This document shows positions 1 through 7,153 of a stretch of 43,806 bases of DNA, in pieces (positions within the stretch are counted from its first letter, which is position 1; each line of letters starts with the position of its first letter). The position numbers were made by a program, and so were the translations under genes. The notes under the pieces are model-generated. The model was not told the origin of the DNA and ran no database searches. It saw only the letters and a program-made list of their open reading frames with translations. The stretch is from Bacillota bacterium (GTDB lineage Bacteria > Bacillota > Clostridia > Christensenellales > UMGS416): assembly GCA_023410875.1 (NCBI GenBank), contig JAEYPH010000088.1, positions 1-43,806 of the forward strand. Reading direction: 5' to 3'.

Positions 1-947
1 CCGTGGGGGCCGGGGTGGACCCGCGCACCGGTGTTCCCGTGTACAGGCTGTACGGCAGCCAGGACCACAGCCGCCAGCTCACCGAAGACATGGTGGCAGA
101 TGTGGATATGCTGGTGTTCGACATGCAAACCGTGGGTGCGCGTTACTTCACCTACCTGTATACGCTGGCCTATGTGATGCAGGGCGCGCAGCAGTTTGGG
201 CTGCCAATGGTGGTGCTGGACCGGGTAAACCCGCTGGACGGCGTCACCGTGGGTGGCAATGTGCTGGACGAGCGGTTCGCGTCCTTCGTGGGGCAATACG
301 CGATACCCGCCCGCTACGGCATGACCATCGGTGAGTTCGCCCGCTGGCTGCAGGCGGAGCGGGGCATCGGCTGCGGGCTGACCGTGGTCCCGTGCGAGGG
401 CTGGCGCAGGCGGATGTATTTCGACGACACCGACTTGCCCTGGGTACCGCCCTCGCCCAACCTGCCCACGCTGGACGCGGCGCTGTGCTATGTGGGCACA
501 TGCCTGATCGAGGGCACCAACCTTTCGGAGGGAAGAGGCACGACCAAGCCTTTTGAAGCCATCGGCGCGCCGTGGGTGGACCCTTTGCGGCTGGCCGACG
601 CCCTAAGAGAGCTGGCGCTGCCGGGCGTGCTGTTCCGGCCCACGCGCTTTGTCCCCACGTTTTCCAAGCACGCCGGAGCGCTGTGCGGCGGTGTGCAGCT
701 GCACATTGCTGACCGGGCGGCCTTCGACCCCTACCTGACCGGCCTGCGGCTGATCGAGGTCTTGCGGCGGGATCGGGAGTTCGCCTTTCTGCAGCCTGCG
801 CCGGGGGAGTATTTCATCGACCGTCTGCTGGGCAGCGACGCTTTGCGGCGGCCGGATTTTGCTGCCGACGGCTTTTTGCTGGCGGGCCGGGCAGAGTTGG
901 AGCACTTCCGGTCGCAAAGGCAGGCAAGCCTGCTGTACGACGAATGA
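1..947 (+). CDS. namZ: NamZ-like exo-beta-N-acetylmuramidase (DUF1343), 5' end cut off by the window
   Basis: The frame is open from the left edge (first whole codon at 3) to a TGA at 945-947, giving the last 315 residues of a protein whose family is usually near 400. Family hallmarks seen are FDMQTVGARYFTYLYT near the beginning, PPSPNLPTLDAALCYVGTCL, and EGTNLSEGRGTTKPFE followed by IGAPW. In characterised relatives (NamZ/YbbC) this fold removes terminal N-acetylmuramic acid from peptidoglycan fragments, so a role in cell-wall recovery is likely. The GTG at 3 is not a real start; an N-terminal part of roughly 75-80 residues lies outside the window. The next gene is 132 bp downstream with its own promoter, so this is probably the last gene of an upstream unit. 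Confidence 0.85.
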   Translation, partial: VGAGVDPRTGVPVYRLYGSQDHSRQLTEDMVADVDMLVFDMQTVGARYFTYLYTLAYVMQGAQQFGLPMVVLDRVNPLDGVTVGGNVLDERFASFVGQYAIPARYGMTIGEFARWLQAERGIGCGLTVVPCEGWRRRMYFDDTDLPWVPPSPNLPTLDAALCYVGTCLIEGTNLSEGRGTTKPFEAIGAPWVDPLRLADALRELALPGVLFRPTRFVPTFSKHAGALCGGVQLHIADRAAFDPYLTGLRLIEVLRRDREFAFLQPAPGEYFIDRLLGSDALRRPDFAADGFLLAGRAELEHFRSQRQASLLYDE

Positions 948-970
948 AGGCATTGGGCCTTCGCGCTTTT
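946..970 (+). terminator. Possible weak terminator after namZ
   Basis: GAAGGC (946-951) and GCCTTC (957-962) can pair around a 5-nt loop, followed by a TTTT at 967-970. The stem is only 6 bp and overlaps the namZ stop codon, so termination would be partial at best. Confidence 0.4.
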
Positions 971-998
971 ACGCAATAATGATATCGCAATGTTTCAA

Positions 999-1026
999 TG
1001 GACACGGCAGAAAACCATGATATAAT
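999..1026 (+). promoter_or_regulatory. Promoter for the first sugar permease
   Basis: TGGACA (999-1004, five of six matches to TTGACA) is followed after 16 bp by a perfect TATAAT (1021-1026). The permease ATG is 54 bp downstream. Two CGCAAT copies (972-977 and 986-991) lie just upstream of the -35 and could be part of a regulator site; that part is inference. Confidence 0.7.
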
Positions 1027-1079
1027 ATGGCAAAGCCTGCATGTGCCCTTTGATCCAAATATGGGAAGAGGTGCGGCAA

Positions 1080-2048
1080 ATGATTCTCAGGGCAAACATC
1101 AGAAACGAAAAACCTGTCGTGCGCAAAAAGTGGTTCTCCATGGACGACCTGGAGCTGACATTGATCGGCCTGCCCACGGCGTTGTGGTTCGTGGCCTTCT
1201 GTTATCTGCCGTTGTTCGGCGTCCTGCTGGCGTTCAAGAAGTACAGGCTGCTGCCGGGTTCCAACTTCCTGGTCAGCCTCTTCAAGAGCCAAAGCGTGGG
1301 CTTTAACAACTTCAAGTTCCTGTTTGCGACACCGGACGCGGCCATTGTGTTCCGCAACACAGTGCTCTACAACATCACCTTCATCGTGCTGGGCATCGTA
1401 GTGGCGGTCACGCTGGCCATACTAATCTCCCAACTGCGCTCGCAGCGGCTGGCCAAGGTGTGCCAGACCTCCATGTTCCTGCCCAACTTCCTGTCCTGGG
1501 TTGTGGTCAGCTACTTCGTGTTCGCCTTCCTGAGCTCTGACAAGGGCTTTGCCAACCAGGTATTGCGCGGGCTGGGCATGGAGCCCAAGCAGTGGTACAT
1601 GGAAGCCAAATACTGGCCCTTCTTCCTGGTCTTCATCAATCTGTGGAAGAACGTGGGCTACAGCATGGTCGTCTATCTGGCCAGCATTTCCGGCATCGAT
1701 GGTTCGCTGTATGAGGCTGCGCTCATCGACGGCGCCACCAAGGCCCAGCAGGTGCGCTACATCACGCTGCCCATGCTTGTTCCGATCATCACGATCATGT
1801 TCATACTGGCCGTGGGCAGCATCTTCGCCTCGGACTTCGGCCTGTTCTACTTCATCCCGCAGCAGTCCGGCGCGCTGATGAACGTGACCCAGACCATCGA
1901 CGTGTACGTCTACAACGCGCTGATGAACCTGGGCAACGTGGGCTTCGCCTCGGCGGCGGGTCTGACGCAATCGGTGTTTGGGCTCATCACAATCCTCACG
2001 GCCAATTTCGTCGTTCGAAAAATTGACCCGGAAAACTCATTGTTCTAA
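1080..2048 (+). CDS. Carbohydrate ABC transporter permease, LplB/YtcP type
   Basis: A 322-residue inner membrane permease with about six hydrophobic helices. It carries the EAA loop EAALIDGATKAQQVRYITLP, which docks on the ATPase of type I importers, and ends in KIDPENSLF as LplB-type permeases commonly do. These proteins pair with an LplC-type permease and a DUF3502 lipoprotein to import oligosaccharides or uronate-containing glycans; both partners lie downstream at 3277 and 4255. The start at 1080 is chosen over the ATG at 1041 because GGAAGAGG sits 10 bp upstream. The second permease has nearly the same leader (GAAGAGGTGC). No ATPase gene is present, which is usual for this group because it shares an MsmX-type ATPase encoded elsewhere. 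Confidence 0.9.
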   Translation: MILRANIRNEKPVVRKKWFSMDDLELTLIGLPTALWFVAFCYLPLFGVLLAFKKYRLLPGSNFLVSLFKSQSVGFNNFKFLFATPDAAIVFRNTVLYNITFIVLGIVVAVTLAILISQLRSQRLAKVCQTSMFLPNFLSWVVVSYFVFAFLSSDKGFANQVLRGLGMEPKQWYMEAKYWPFFLVFINLWKNVGYSMVVYLASISGIDGSLYEAALIDGATKAQQVRYITLPMLVPIITIMFILAVGSIFASDFGLFYFIPQQSGALMNVTQTIDVYVYNALMNLGNVGFASAAGLTQSVFGLITILTANFVVRKIDPENSLF

Positions 2049-2057
2049 AGCAATCCT

Positions 2058-2097
2058 ATAAGCAAAACAGCGGCCCAATGGCCGCTGTTTTGCTTAT
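2058..2097. terminator. Bidirectional intrinsic terminator between convergent permease and araC genes
   Basis: A perfect 18-bp inverted repeat (2058-2075 with 2080-2097) around a CAAT loop, GC-rich at the tip and A/T-rich at the base, so it ends in T-rich RNA on both strands. It overlaps the stop codon of the minus-strand araC gene (2094-2096). Confidence 0.88.
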
Positions 2098-2951
2098 GCT
2101 CTGCGTTGCTTGCGGCAACCTGCGGGCGATATGCCGTACTGCTTTCTGAAGACGTGGTAAAAATGGCTCAGGCTGTCGTAGCCCACTTCCATGGCGATGC
2201 AGATGATCTTCTCGTCGGTATCCTCCAGCAGGTTGCGGGCATAGTGCATGCGCAGGCCGCTGACATAGTCGCCAGGTGTAACCTTCATGTGCTGCTTGAA
2301 CTGCCGGCACAGGTGCTCGTGGGTCATGCCGGAGATGCGCACCATGGCCGGTATGCCCTCGGCCAGGTTCTCCTTGCGCTGCATCTCCCGGCACAGCGCG
2401 ACCAGCCAGCTGGGCTTTGTGTTCTTGCGCTCACAGCTGTCCGGGGAAAAATAGGTCGCGAAGATGTCGATCAGCATCGCCCGCAGCTTCATCCTGGCGG
2501 TCTCCGGGGGCTTGGTGCGTTGGGCCTCGTCAAAATCCTCCAGCTGTGTCATGACCATGCTGCTCTCGCACTTGGTCAACTGCACACAGGGGGAAACTTC
2601 GGCGCGAAGCAGGCGCTCAGCGCGAAGCCCGTGGCCTAGATAGGCAAACAGCGCATCCCCCGTGTGCAGCGGGAACGCCAGATTGATGAACTGACACTCT
2701 TTGCCCAGGTCCCTCAGGTAATAGTGGGCGTCATCCGGCCGCACCATCACCAGAGAGCCCTCGATCACATGCTGCTCATGACCGTTGACCACATGCACCA
2801 TGGACCCGCTGACCACCAGGAAAATCTCATAAAAGTCGTGCCGGTGTATCGTCGCCGTTGTCCGAACCGAATGAATGAAGACATACTGCGCCTCGGTATC
2901 CAGATCGATCAAATCTTCCGCCCGGAGCCTCACAACCCCATGTTTCCTCAC
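2094..2951 (-). CDS. AraC-family transcriptional regulator with cupin-like sensor domain
   Basis: A 285-residue regulator. The N-terminal part (about 25-100) has the AraC cupin pattern, with HRHDFYEIFLVVSGS and a later RPDDAHYYL; the C-terminal 100 residues hold two helix-turn-helix units (MTHEHLCRQFKQHM and AMEVGYDSLSHFYHVFRKQY). It probably senses a sugar or derivative and controls the transporter it sits inside: it lies between the two permease genes on the opposite strand and is divergent from the second. The GTG start at 2951 has a ribosome site that is too close (GAGG touches the codon). An in-frame GTG at 2933 is possible, so the first six residues are uncertain. A weak promoter (TTGATT, 17 bp, TATTTT) lies directly upstream. 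Confidence 0.88.
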   Translation of the reverse strand: MRKHGVVRLRAEDLIDLDTEAQYVFIHSVRTTATIHRHDFYEIFLVVSGSMVHVVNGHEQHVIEGSLVMVRPDDAHYYLRDLGKECQFINLAFPLHTGDALFAYLGHGLRAERLLRAEVSPCVQLTKCESSMVMTQLEDFDEAQRTKPPETARMKLRAMLIDIFATYFSPDSCERKNTKPSWLVALCREMQRKENLAEGIPAMVRISGMTHEHLCRQFKQHMKVTPGDYVSGLRMHYARNLLEDTDEKIICIAMEVGYDSLSHFYHVFRKQYGISPAGCRKQRRA

Positions 2952-3028
2952 CCCTCATCAAAATATCACAAAAAAAACGCAAAATCAAGAATGTCCCAGC
3001 GGTCTTTTCTGTTTTCTGCCGGAACATC

Positions 3029-3060
3029 TTCTGCAACAATTCTGCAACATTTGTGCAAAC
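3029..3060. repeat. Three helically phased 11-bp repeats in the araC/permease intergenic region
   Basis: The 325 bp between the divergent genes (2952-3276) are AT-rich and hold no gene. TTCTGCAACA occurs at 3029 and 3040, with a degenerate third copy (TTGTGCAAAC) at 3051 and a looser GTGCAAAAT around 3078. The 11-bp step places the copies on one face of the helix, as expected for an AraC-type operator. The array is about 135 bp upstream of the permease promoter and about 80 bp from the regulator start. That the neighbouring AraC protein binds it is inference. Confidence 0.5.
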
Positions 3061-3193
3061 GTCTTCGGCCGGTCTTCGTGCAAAATAACCGTAAACTCTC
3101 CCGGTATATTTATTCCGTTCGTTGCATGATATTAACATATAAAAATGATACCCATCAAAATACCGCAATCAATATTCAAAGGATAACAAGAAA

Positions 3194-3222
3194 TTAACAG
3201 GTAAGTGCTGTATTTTTATAAG
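3194..3222 (+). promoter_or_regulatory. Promoter for second permease and binding protein
   Basis: TTAACA (3194-3199), a 17-bp spacer and TATAAG (3217-3222), each one mismatch from consensus, 55 bp before the ATG at 3277. It means that the 3277-5805 pair need not depend on read-through from the first permease, which ends at a strong terminator. Confidence 0.62.
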
Positions 3223-3276
3223 GACAGTCCACTCGAATACAGCACACAATATGCAGTTGTCGAAGAGGTGCAGCAC

Positions 3277-4206
3277 ATGGCAAACCCAGGGATCGCCCGG
3301 GATGGCTTCGCAAAGTTCAATCGCATATCCATGCCCGCGAACCTCCTCTTTTCCGCGCTGTTCATCGTGCTGGCCCTGGTGTGCGTGGTGCCCGTGGTGT
3401 TCGTGGCGATCATCTCGCTGTCCTCCGACGACTCCATCCAGAAGATTGGCTACAGCTTTGTGCCTCTGAAGTGGTCCTTTACGGCCTACAGCTATCTGTG
3501 GAACCAGCGCAACACAGTGGTGCAGGCCTTCCTGGTCTCGGTGTTTGTGACCATTGCCGGCACGGGCATCGGCCTGCTGCTCAACGCCACCATGGGCTAT
3601 GTGCTCTCCCGCCCGGGGTTCCGCCTGCGCCGTTTCTACACGCTGCTGATCTTCATCCCCATGCTCTTCGGCGGCGGCCTGGTGGCCTCCTACATGATCA
3701 ACACGCAAGTGCTGATGCTGCGAAACACCTACTGGGCGCTGCTGCTGCCGGTGGCGGTCTCCTCGTTCTATATCATCATCCTGCGGACGTTCTTCCAGAC
3801 GACGGTGCCCGACTCCGTCATCGAGTCGGCCAAGATCGACGGCGCCATGCAAATACGCATCTTCTGCCAGATCGTGCTGCCCATCTCGCTGCCGGCACTG
3901 GCCACCATCGGGCTTTTCCTCTCCTTCCGCTATTGGAACGAGTGGTTCTCCGCCATGCTCTACATCCAGAGCGACCACATCAGCATGTATCCTCTGCAAT
4001 TCGTACTGATTAACATCCAGAAGAACTTCGAGTTCCTGACTCGAAACGCCCAGTTCATGGGCGTGGACGCCTCGGTGTCCCGCCTGCCCGCGGAAGCCAT
4101 GCGCATGGCGCTGGTCATCGTGGTCGTGCTGCCCATCGCGTGCTCTTATCCGTTTTTTCAGAAGTACTTCATCACCGGCCTGACCATCGGCGCGGTCAAA
4201 GGATGA
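3277..4206 (+). CDS. Carbohydrate ABC transporter permease, LplC/YtcP type
   Basis: A 309-residue membrane protein with about six transmembrane helices and a C-terminal tail ending YPFFQKYFITGLTIGAVKG, typical of LplC-type permeases. The EAA-loop equivalent is SAKIDGAMQIRIFCQIVLPI, where the usual EAA is ESA. It should form a heterodimer with the permease at 1080-2048. The start at 3277 (MANPG) is preferred to the longer frame from 3205 because GAAGAGGTG lies 6 bp upstream and the extra N-terminus is not hydrophobic or conserved-looking. The gap to the binding-protein gene contains a small hairpin (CCGGA 4213-4217 with TCCGG 4223-4227) that could protect or separate the highly expressed 3' gene. 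Confidence 0.9.
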   Translation: MANPGIARDGFAKFNRISMPANLLFSALFIVLALVCVVPVVFVAIISLSSDDSIQKIGYSFVPLKWSFTAYSYLWNQRNTVVQAFLVSVFVTIAGTGIGLLLNATMGYVLSRPGFRLRRFYTLLIFIPMLFGGGLVASYMINTQVLMLRNTYWALLLPVAVSSFYIIILRTFFQTTVPDSVIESAKIDGAMQIRIFCQIVLPISLPALATIGLFLSFRYWNEWFSAMLYIQSDHISMYPLQFVLINIQKNFEFLTRNAQFMGVDASVSRLPAEAMRMALVIVVVLPIACSYPFFQKYFITGLTIGAVKG

Positions 4207-4254
4207 TATTTGCCGGAGGGATTCCGGTGGATAAATACCAAGGGAGGACAGACC

Positions 4255-5805
4255 ATGAAAAGGAAGATCTTTGCACTGCTTCTCGCACTGGCCATGGTTC
4301 TTTCCATGGCGGCTCTGTACGGCTGCCAATCCAGCACTCCAACCACCTCTGGAACCCCCGCCGCCGGTGACGGCACGGCGGCAGCGCCTGCCACCAAGGC
4401 TCCCGCCGGCGAAGCGCCCACGCTGGTCTGGCTCATGGGCGACCCCGGCAAGGTGCCGGTGGACGAAGCGCTGGTCGAGGACGCGCTCAACAAGATGTCC
4501 ATGGAAAAGCTCAACGTCAAGATGAAGACAGTCTTCTACAACGATGAGAAGATCAAGCTGGCGCTGAGCACCGGCGAAGCCTTCGATATGGCGTTCACCT
4601 GCGAGTGGTTCAACAACTACGCCGTGCAGGCCAAAGCCGGCTACTTCGCCGACATCACCGACAAGGTGAAGACGGTGACCCCCGAGCTGTATGCCACCAT
4701 GCCCGATGTCGTCTGGGAGGGCGCCAAGATCGACGGTAAAATCTATGCCATCCCGGTCAAGAAGGACTACGCCGCCGAAATGTATTACCGCTTCGACAAG
4801 GCGCTGTTCGTGGACGATCTGAAGATGACCGTCCCGGACACGATGAAGTTCGAAGACCTTGAGAAATATCTAAAGGCTGCCAAAGATGCCTTCACCGCCG
4901 GCAACAAGGCCGCCGAGAACGCGGAATTCCCGCTCAAGCTCCAGAAGGACGGGTTCCCTGGCATCGACAGCAACTTCGACATGATCAACCGCGATGCGCT
5001 GCTGGGCATCCCGTACTCGGCCGTGGGCGGCGCCGACGAGAGCAAAGTCAAGGTCACCGTTGAGACCCCCGATGTCATGGACCGCCTCGTGCTCATGAAC
5101 AAGTGGTACAAGGCCGGCTACATCAACCAGGACGCCGCCACCATCGACGATGCCGGCAAGTATTCCGCCACCAAGGTTGGCCAGGGCTTCTACGGCGCTG
5201 ATGCCATCTGGTCCGGCGGCGACGGGTACACGCAGCTGATCTCCAAGTTCAGCGGCCCCTACCTGTCCACCGCTTCCATCCGCGGCTCCATGAACGCCAT
5301 CGCCGCCAGCTCCAAGAACATCGACCTGGCGCTGCAGTATCAGCAGTTGGTCAACACCGACGTGACCTATCGCGACACGCTGCGCTACGGCATCGAGGGC
5401 ACCCACTGGAACCGCACCCCCGAGAAGCTGATCCAGAAGACCCAGCAGGGCCGCGACAACTATGGCCCGTGGGCGTTCTCCCAGGGTTCCTACTCGCTGA
5501 GCACCCCCGAGGCCGCCGAGGGCGTCAAGGTGGACCCCAACATGTGGAAGGTCATCTTTGACGGCTACAAGAACGTCGTGGCCACCAAGACCATCGGCTT
5601 CTCCTTCGACGTAACCAATGTGGAAACGGAAGTTGCCGCTGTGGCCGCCGCCAAGAAGAAGTACTGGAACGGCCTGGTCACCGGCACAGTGGACCCGGTC
5701 ACCACCGTCCCCACGATGATCAAGGAGATGGAAGCCGCAGGCCTGCGCAAGGTGCAGGAAGAGTGCCAGAAGCAGTTTGACGCCTGGCTGGCTGCCCAGA
5801 AGTAA
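4255..5805 (+). CDS. Extracellular solute-binding lipoprotein of the sugar ABC importer (DUF3502 C-terminus)
   Basis: A 516-residue binding protein. A basic, hydrophobic signal peptide (residues 1-23) ends in LYGC, a slightly unusual lipobox with Tyr at -2, followed by a Ser/Thr/Pro/Ala-rich linker to about residue 60; the protein is then probably lipid-anchored at Cys24. The body is a family 1 solute-binding fold, and the last 80 residues (from GFSFDVTNVETEVAAVAAAK) match the DUF3502 end of LplA-like proteins. These bind oligosaccharides for LplBC-type permeases, here the two genes upstream. The ATG at 4255 has AGGGAGGA 6 bp upstream; an in-frame start at 4210 would add a non-signal segment and is rejected. 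Confidence 0.92.
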   Translation: MKRKIFALLLALAMVLSMAALYGCQSSTPTTSGTPAAGDGTAAAPATKAPAGEAPTLVWLMGDPGKVPVDEALVEDALNKMSMEKLNVKMKTVFYNDEKIKLALSTGEAFDMAFTCEWFNNYAVQAKAGYFADITDKVKTVTPELYATMPDVVWEGAKIDGKIYAIPVKKDYAAEMYYRFDKALFVDDLKMTVPDTMKFEDLEKYLKAAKDAFTAGNKAAENAEFPLKLQKDGFPGIDSNFDMINRDALLGIPYSAVGGADESKVKVTVETPDVMDRLVLMNKWYKAGYINQDAATIDDAGKYSATKVGQGFYGADAIWSGGDGYTQLISKFSGPYLSTASIRGSMNAIAASSKNIDLALQYQQLVNTDVTYRDTLRYGIEGTHWNRTPEKLIQKTQQGRDNYGPWAFSQGSYSLSTPEAAEGVKVDPNMWKVIFDGYKNVVATKTIGFSFDVTNVETEVAAVAAAKKKYWNGLVTGTVDPVTTVPTMIKEMEAAGLRKVQEECQKQFDAWLAAQK

Positions 5806-5830
5806 ACCGCAACAAAGCCGAGACAACACG

Positions 5831-5857
5831 CCGGCGCCGTTCAAAGAACGGCGCCGG
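5831..5857 (+). terminator. Hairpin terminator after the binding-protein gene
   Basis: A perfect 12-bp GC-rich stem (CCGGCGCCGTTC, 5831-5842, with 5846-5857) and an AAA loop, followed only by TTCAGTCTAT. The stem is strong but the T-tract is poor, so it may act as an mRNA 3' end or partial terminator. Confidence 0.65.
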
Positions 5858-6018
5858 TTCAGTCTATAGATAAACCCAGAGAGGAAGTCAAAAGTCCATA
5901 CCGACTGACGATTCATTCGGCAGGAGGAAACGTAAAGACAGGGAAATGCCGTTGAAAAACCTGCCCGCAGGCGAAAATCGTCTCTTAAGAAAAAACATAT
6001 GAGTTTAAAAGTAAAGAT
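5858..6018. other. Intergenic stretch with no recognised gene
   Basis: No convincing reading frame or RNA signal is visible here. An AGGAGGAAA at 5921-5929 resembles a ribosome site but is not followed by a sensible open frame. Together with the hairpins on either side this makes a 346-bp gap between two convergent genes. Confidence 0.5.
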
Positions 6019-6048
6019 ATCGCCCGACGACGGTTATCGTCGGGCGAT
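6019..6048 (-). terminator. Terminator for the second araC gene
   Basis: ATCGCCCGACGA (6019-6030) pairs perfectly with TCGTCGGGCGAT (6037-6048) around a 6-nt loop. Read on the minus strand the stem is followed by ATCTTTACTTTTAAAC, a T-rich tail, about 100 bp after the regulator's stop codon. Confidence 0.65.
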
Positions 6049-6077
6049 AAACCAGCAATGAGCACAAGTCGTCTGAA

Positions 6078-6148
6078 TCGCCAAGGCGCAACAGCGCCCA
6101 GGATGCATGGGCGAGCAGCACACGAAGTGTGCGACCAGCCGAAGGCGA
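6078..6148. other. Dense hairpin cluster, candidate structured or repeated element
   Basis: Within 71 bp there are nested complementary pairs. The outer pair is TCGCC (6078-6082) with GGCGA (6144-6148). Two mutually exclusive stems are GGCGC/GCGCC (6085-6089 with 6094-6098) and CGCCC/GGGCG (6095-6099 with 6109-6113). The last is GCACAC-GAA-GTGTGC (6118-6132). It lies between the araC stop codon and its terminator, so it would be in the 3' untranslated region. Function unknown; it may be a palindromic intergenic repeat. Confidence 0.4.
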
Positions 6149-6151
6149 CAG

Positions 6152-6991
6152 CTATCGGGGCGTGCCGGCAGCTCGCTTGTCTTGGGCGGGAGACACGCCG
6201 AACCGGGCGCGGTACTGCCGGTAGAATGACGAGTAGTCGCCCCAGCCGCAGGCTTCGGCGGCCTGACTTGCCGGCACGCCGCCGCGGATGCGCTGGCGTG
6301 CCAGCATCAGCCGCTTGGTCAGAATGTATTCGCGCACCGTGGAGCCGGTGACATGCTGGAAATGCCGGTTCAGATAGGTCTTGCTGACGTAGAATCGCCG
6401 GGCCAGCTCGTCCGCCGTCGGGGTTTCGTTCAGGTGGGCGTTCAGATGGGCAATGACCTGCACCATGATGTTCTGGGGCGTACCGGCCTCGTCCTGCAGG
6501 CGGCGGAAGCACCGCGACAGCTCATATAGCATGGGCAGCAGCACCGTGAGCACCAGCAATCGTTGGTCACCGGCGCTGTGCTGATCTCGGGCCTCCAGCA
6601 GCGGCTGCAGATAGGCCTGCACCAGGTCCTGCCGCAGCGTCTGCGGGCGGTAGAGGGCGCTTAGGCCCAGGGGCCGCTGCACAAAGGGCCGCTGCAGCGC
6701 GCGCTCGGCGTCGATGCCGTCCAGCAGCGAAGGCGCGAAGTGGATGGCCAGGCGCTCGTAGGGCTGATCTGGGGAGATGTGCAGGCAATGGGCCTCCCCC
6801 GCCCGCAGCGCCAGGATACACCCGGGGCTCAGCGGGTACTCATGACCCTCCACATAATAGCTGCCCTGGCCGGCCAAAAAGCAATAGAGCTCATGAACGT
6901 CATGGGCGTGCATCGCATAATCACGGGGATGATGGTCCAGCGTATGGTGCGCGTACAGGCCGCTGTCGCGGTACATGAAAAGCGTGGGCAT
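6152..6991 (-). CDS. AraC-family transcriptional regulator
   Basis: A 279-residue regulator with an N-terminal cupin region (HAHDVHELYCFLAGQGSYYV, then SPGCILALRAGEAHCL) and a C-terminal pair of helix-turn-helix motifs (TADELARRFYVSKTYLNRHF and ASQAAEACGWGDYSSFYRQY). It is divergent from the isomerase/dehydrogenase pair at 7154-9092 and probably controls it. The ATG at 6991 is chosen because GAGGAGAG lies 6 bp upstream; the longer frame to 7054 would begin inside the promoter. A direct repeat in the shared upstream region overlaps this gene's own -35, which suggests autoregulation. Confidence 0.88.
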   Translation of the reverse strand: MPTLFMYRDSGLYAHHTLDHHPRDYAMHAHDVHELYCFLAGQGSYYVEGHEYPLSPGCILALRAGEAHCLHISPDQPYERLAIHFAPSLLDGIDAERALQRPFVQRPLGLSALYRPQTLRQDLVQAYLQPLLEARDQHSAGDQRLLVLTVLLPMLYELSRCFRRLQDEAGTPQNIMVQVIAHLNAHLNETPTADELARRFYVSKTYLNRHFQHVTGSTVREYILTKRLMLARQRIRGGVPASQAAEACGWGDYSSFYRQYRARFGVSPAQDKRAAGTPR

Positions 6992-7013
6992 GAAAGCTCT
7001 CCTCACAAGCGAA

Positions 7014-7041
7014 AGCATACCACGCTGCGGGCATTTTGCAA
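7014..7041 (-). promoter_or_regulatory. Promoter of the second araC gene
   Basis: On the minus strand TTGCAA (7041-7036), a 16-bp spacer and TATGCT (7019-7014) lie 22 bp before the ATG. The -35 lies inside the first copy of the direct repeat at 7036-7050, so a protein bound there would block transcription. Confidence 0.5.
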
Positions 7042-7072
7042 TGTATTTGTGCATTCATTGCAATGTGATTGT
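7036..7072. promoter_or_regulatory. Direct-repeat operator candidate for the divergent AraC regulator
   Basis: TTGCAATGTATTTGT (7036-7050) and TTGCAATGTGATTGT (7058-7072) agree at 13 of 15 positions and start 22 bp apart, two helical turns. This matches how AraC-family proteins bind. The other gene's promoter has a good -10 (TATACT, 7125-7130) but a poor -35 around 7102, as activator-dependent promoters often do. The pairing with this AraC protein is inferred from position. Confidence 0.55.
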
Positions 7073-7153
7073 ATTTTTATCTATGGTATTTTATTGGTAT
7101 CTTAGCGCCGGTGCGCATCTTCTGTATACTGGATGCGAAAGTGGAGGGAAATC

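Noticed and set aside
3169..4329. Long minus-strand frame (386 codons) opposite the second permease and binding-protein start
   Set aside because: Rich in His, Gln, Arg and Gly, without domains; it is the shadow of the GC-rich permease gene.
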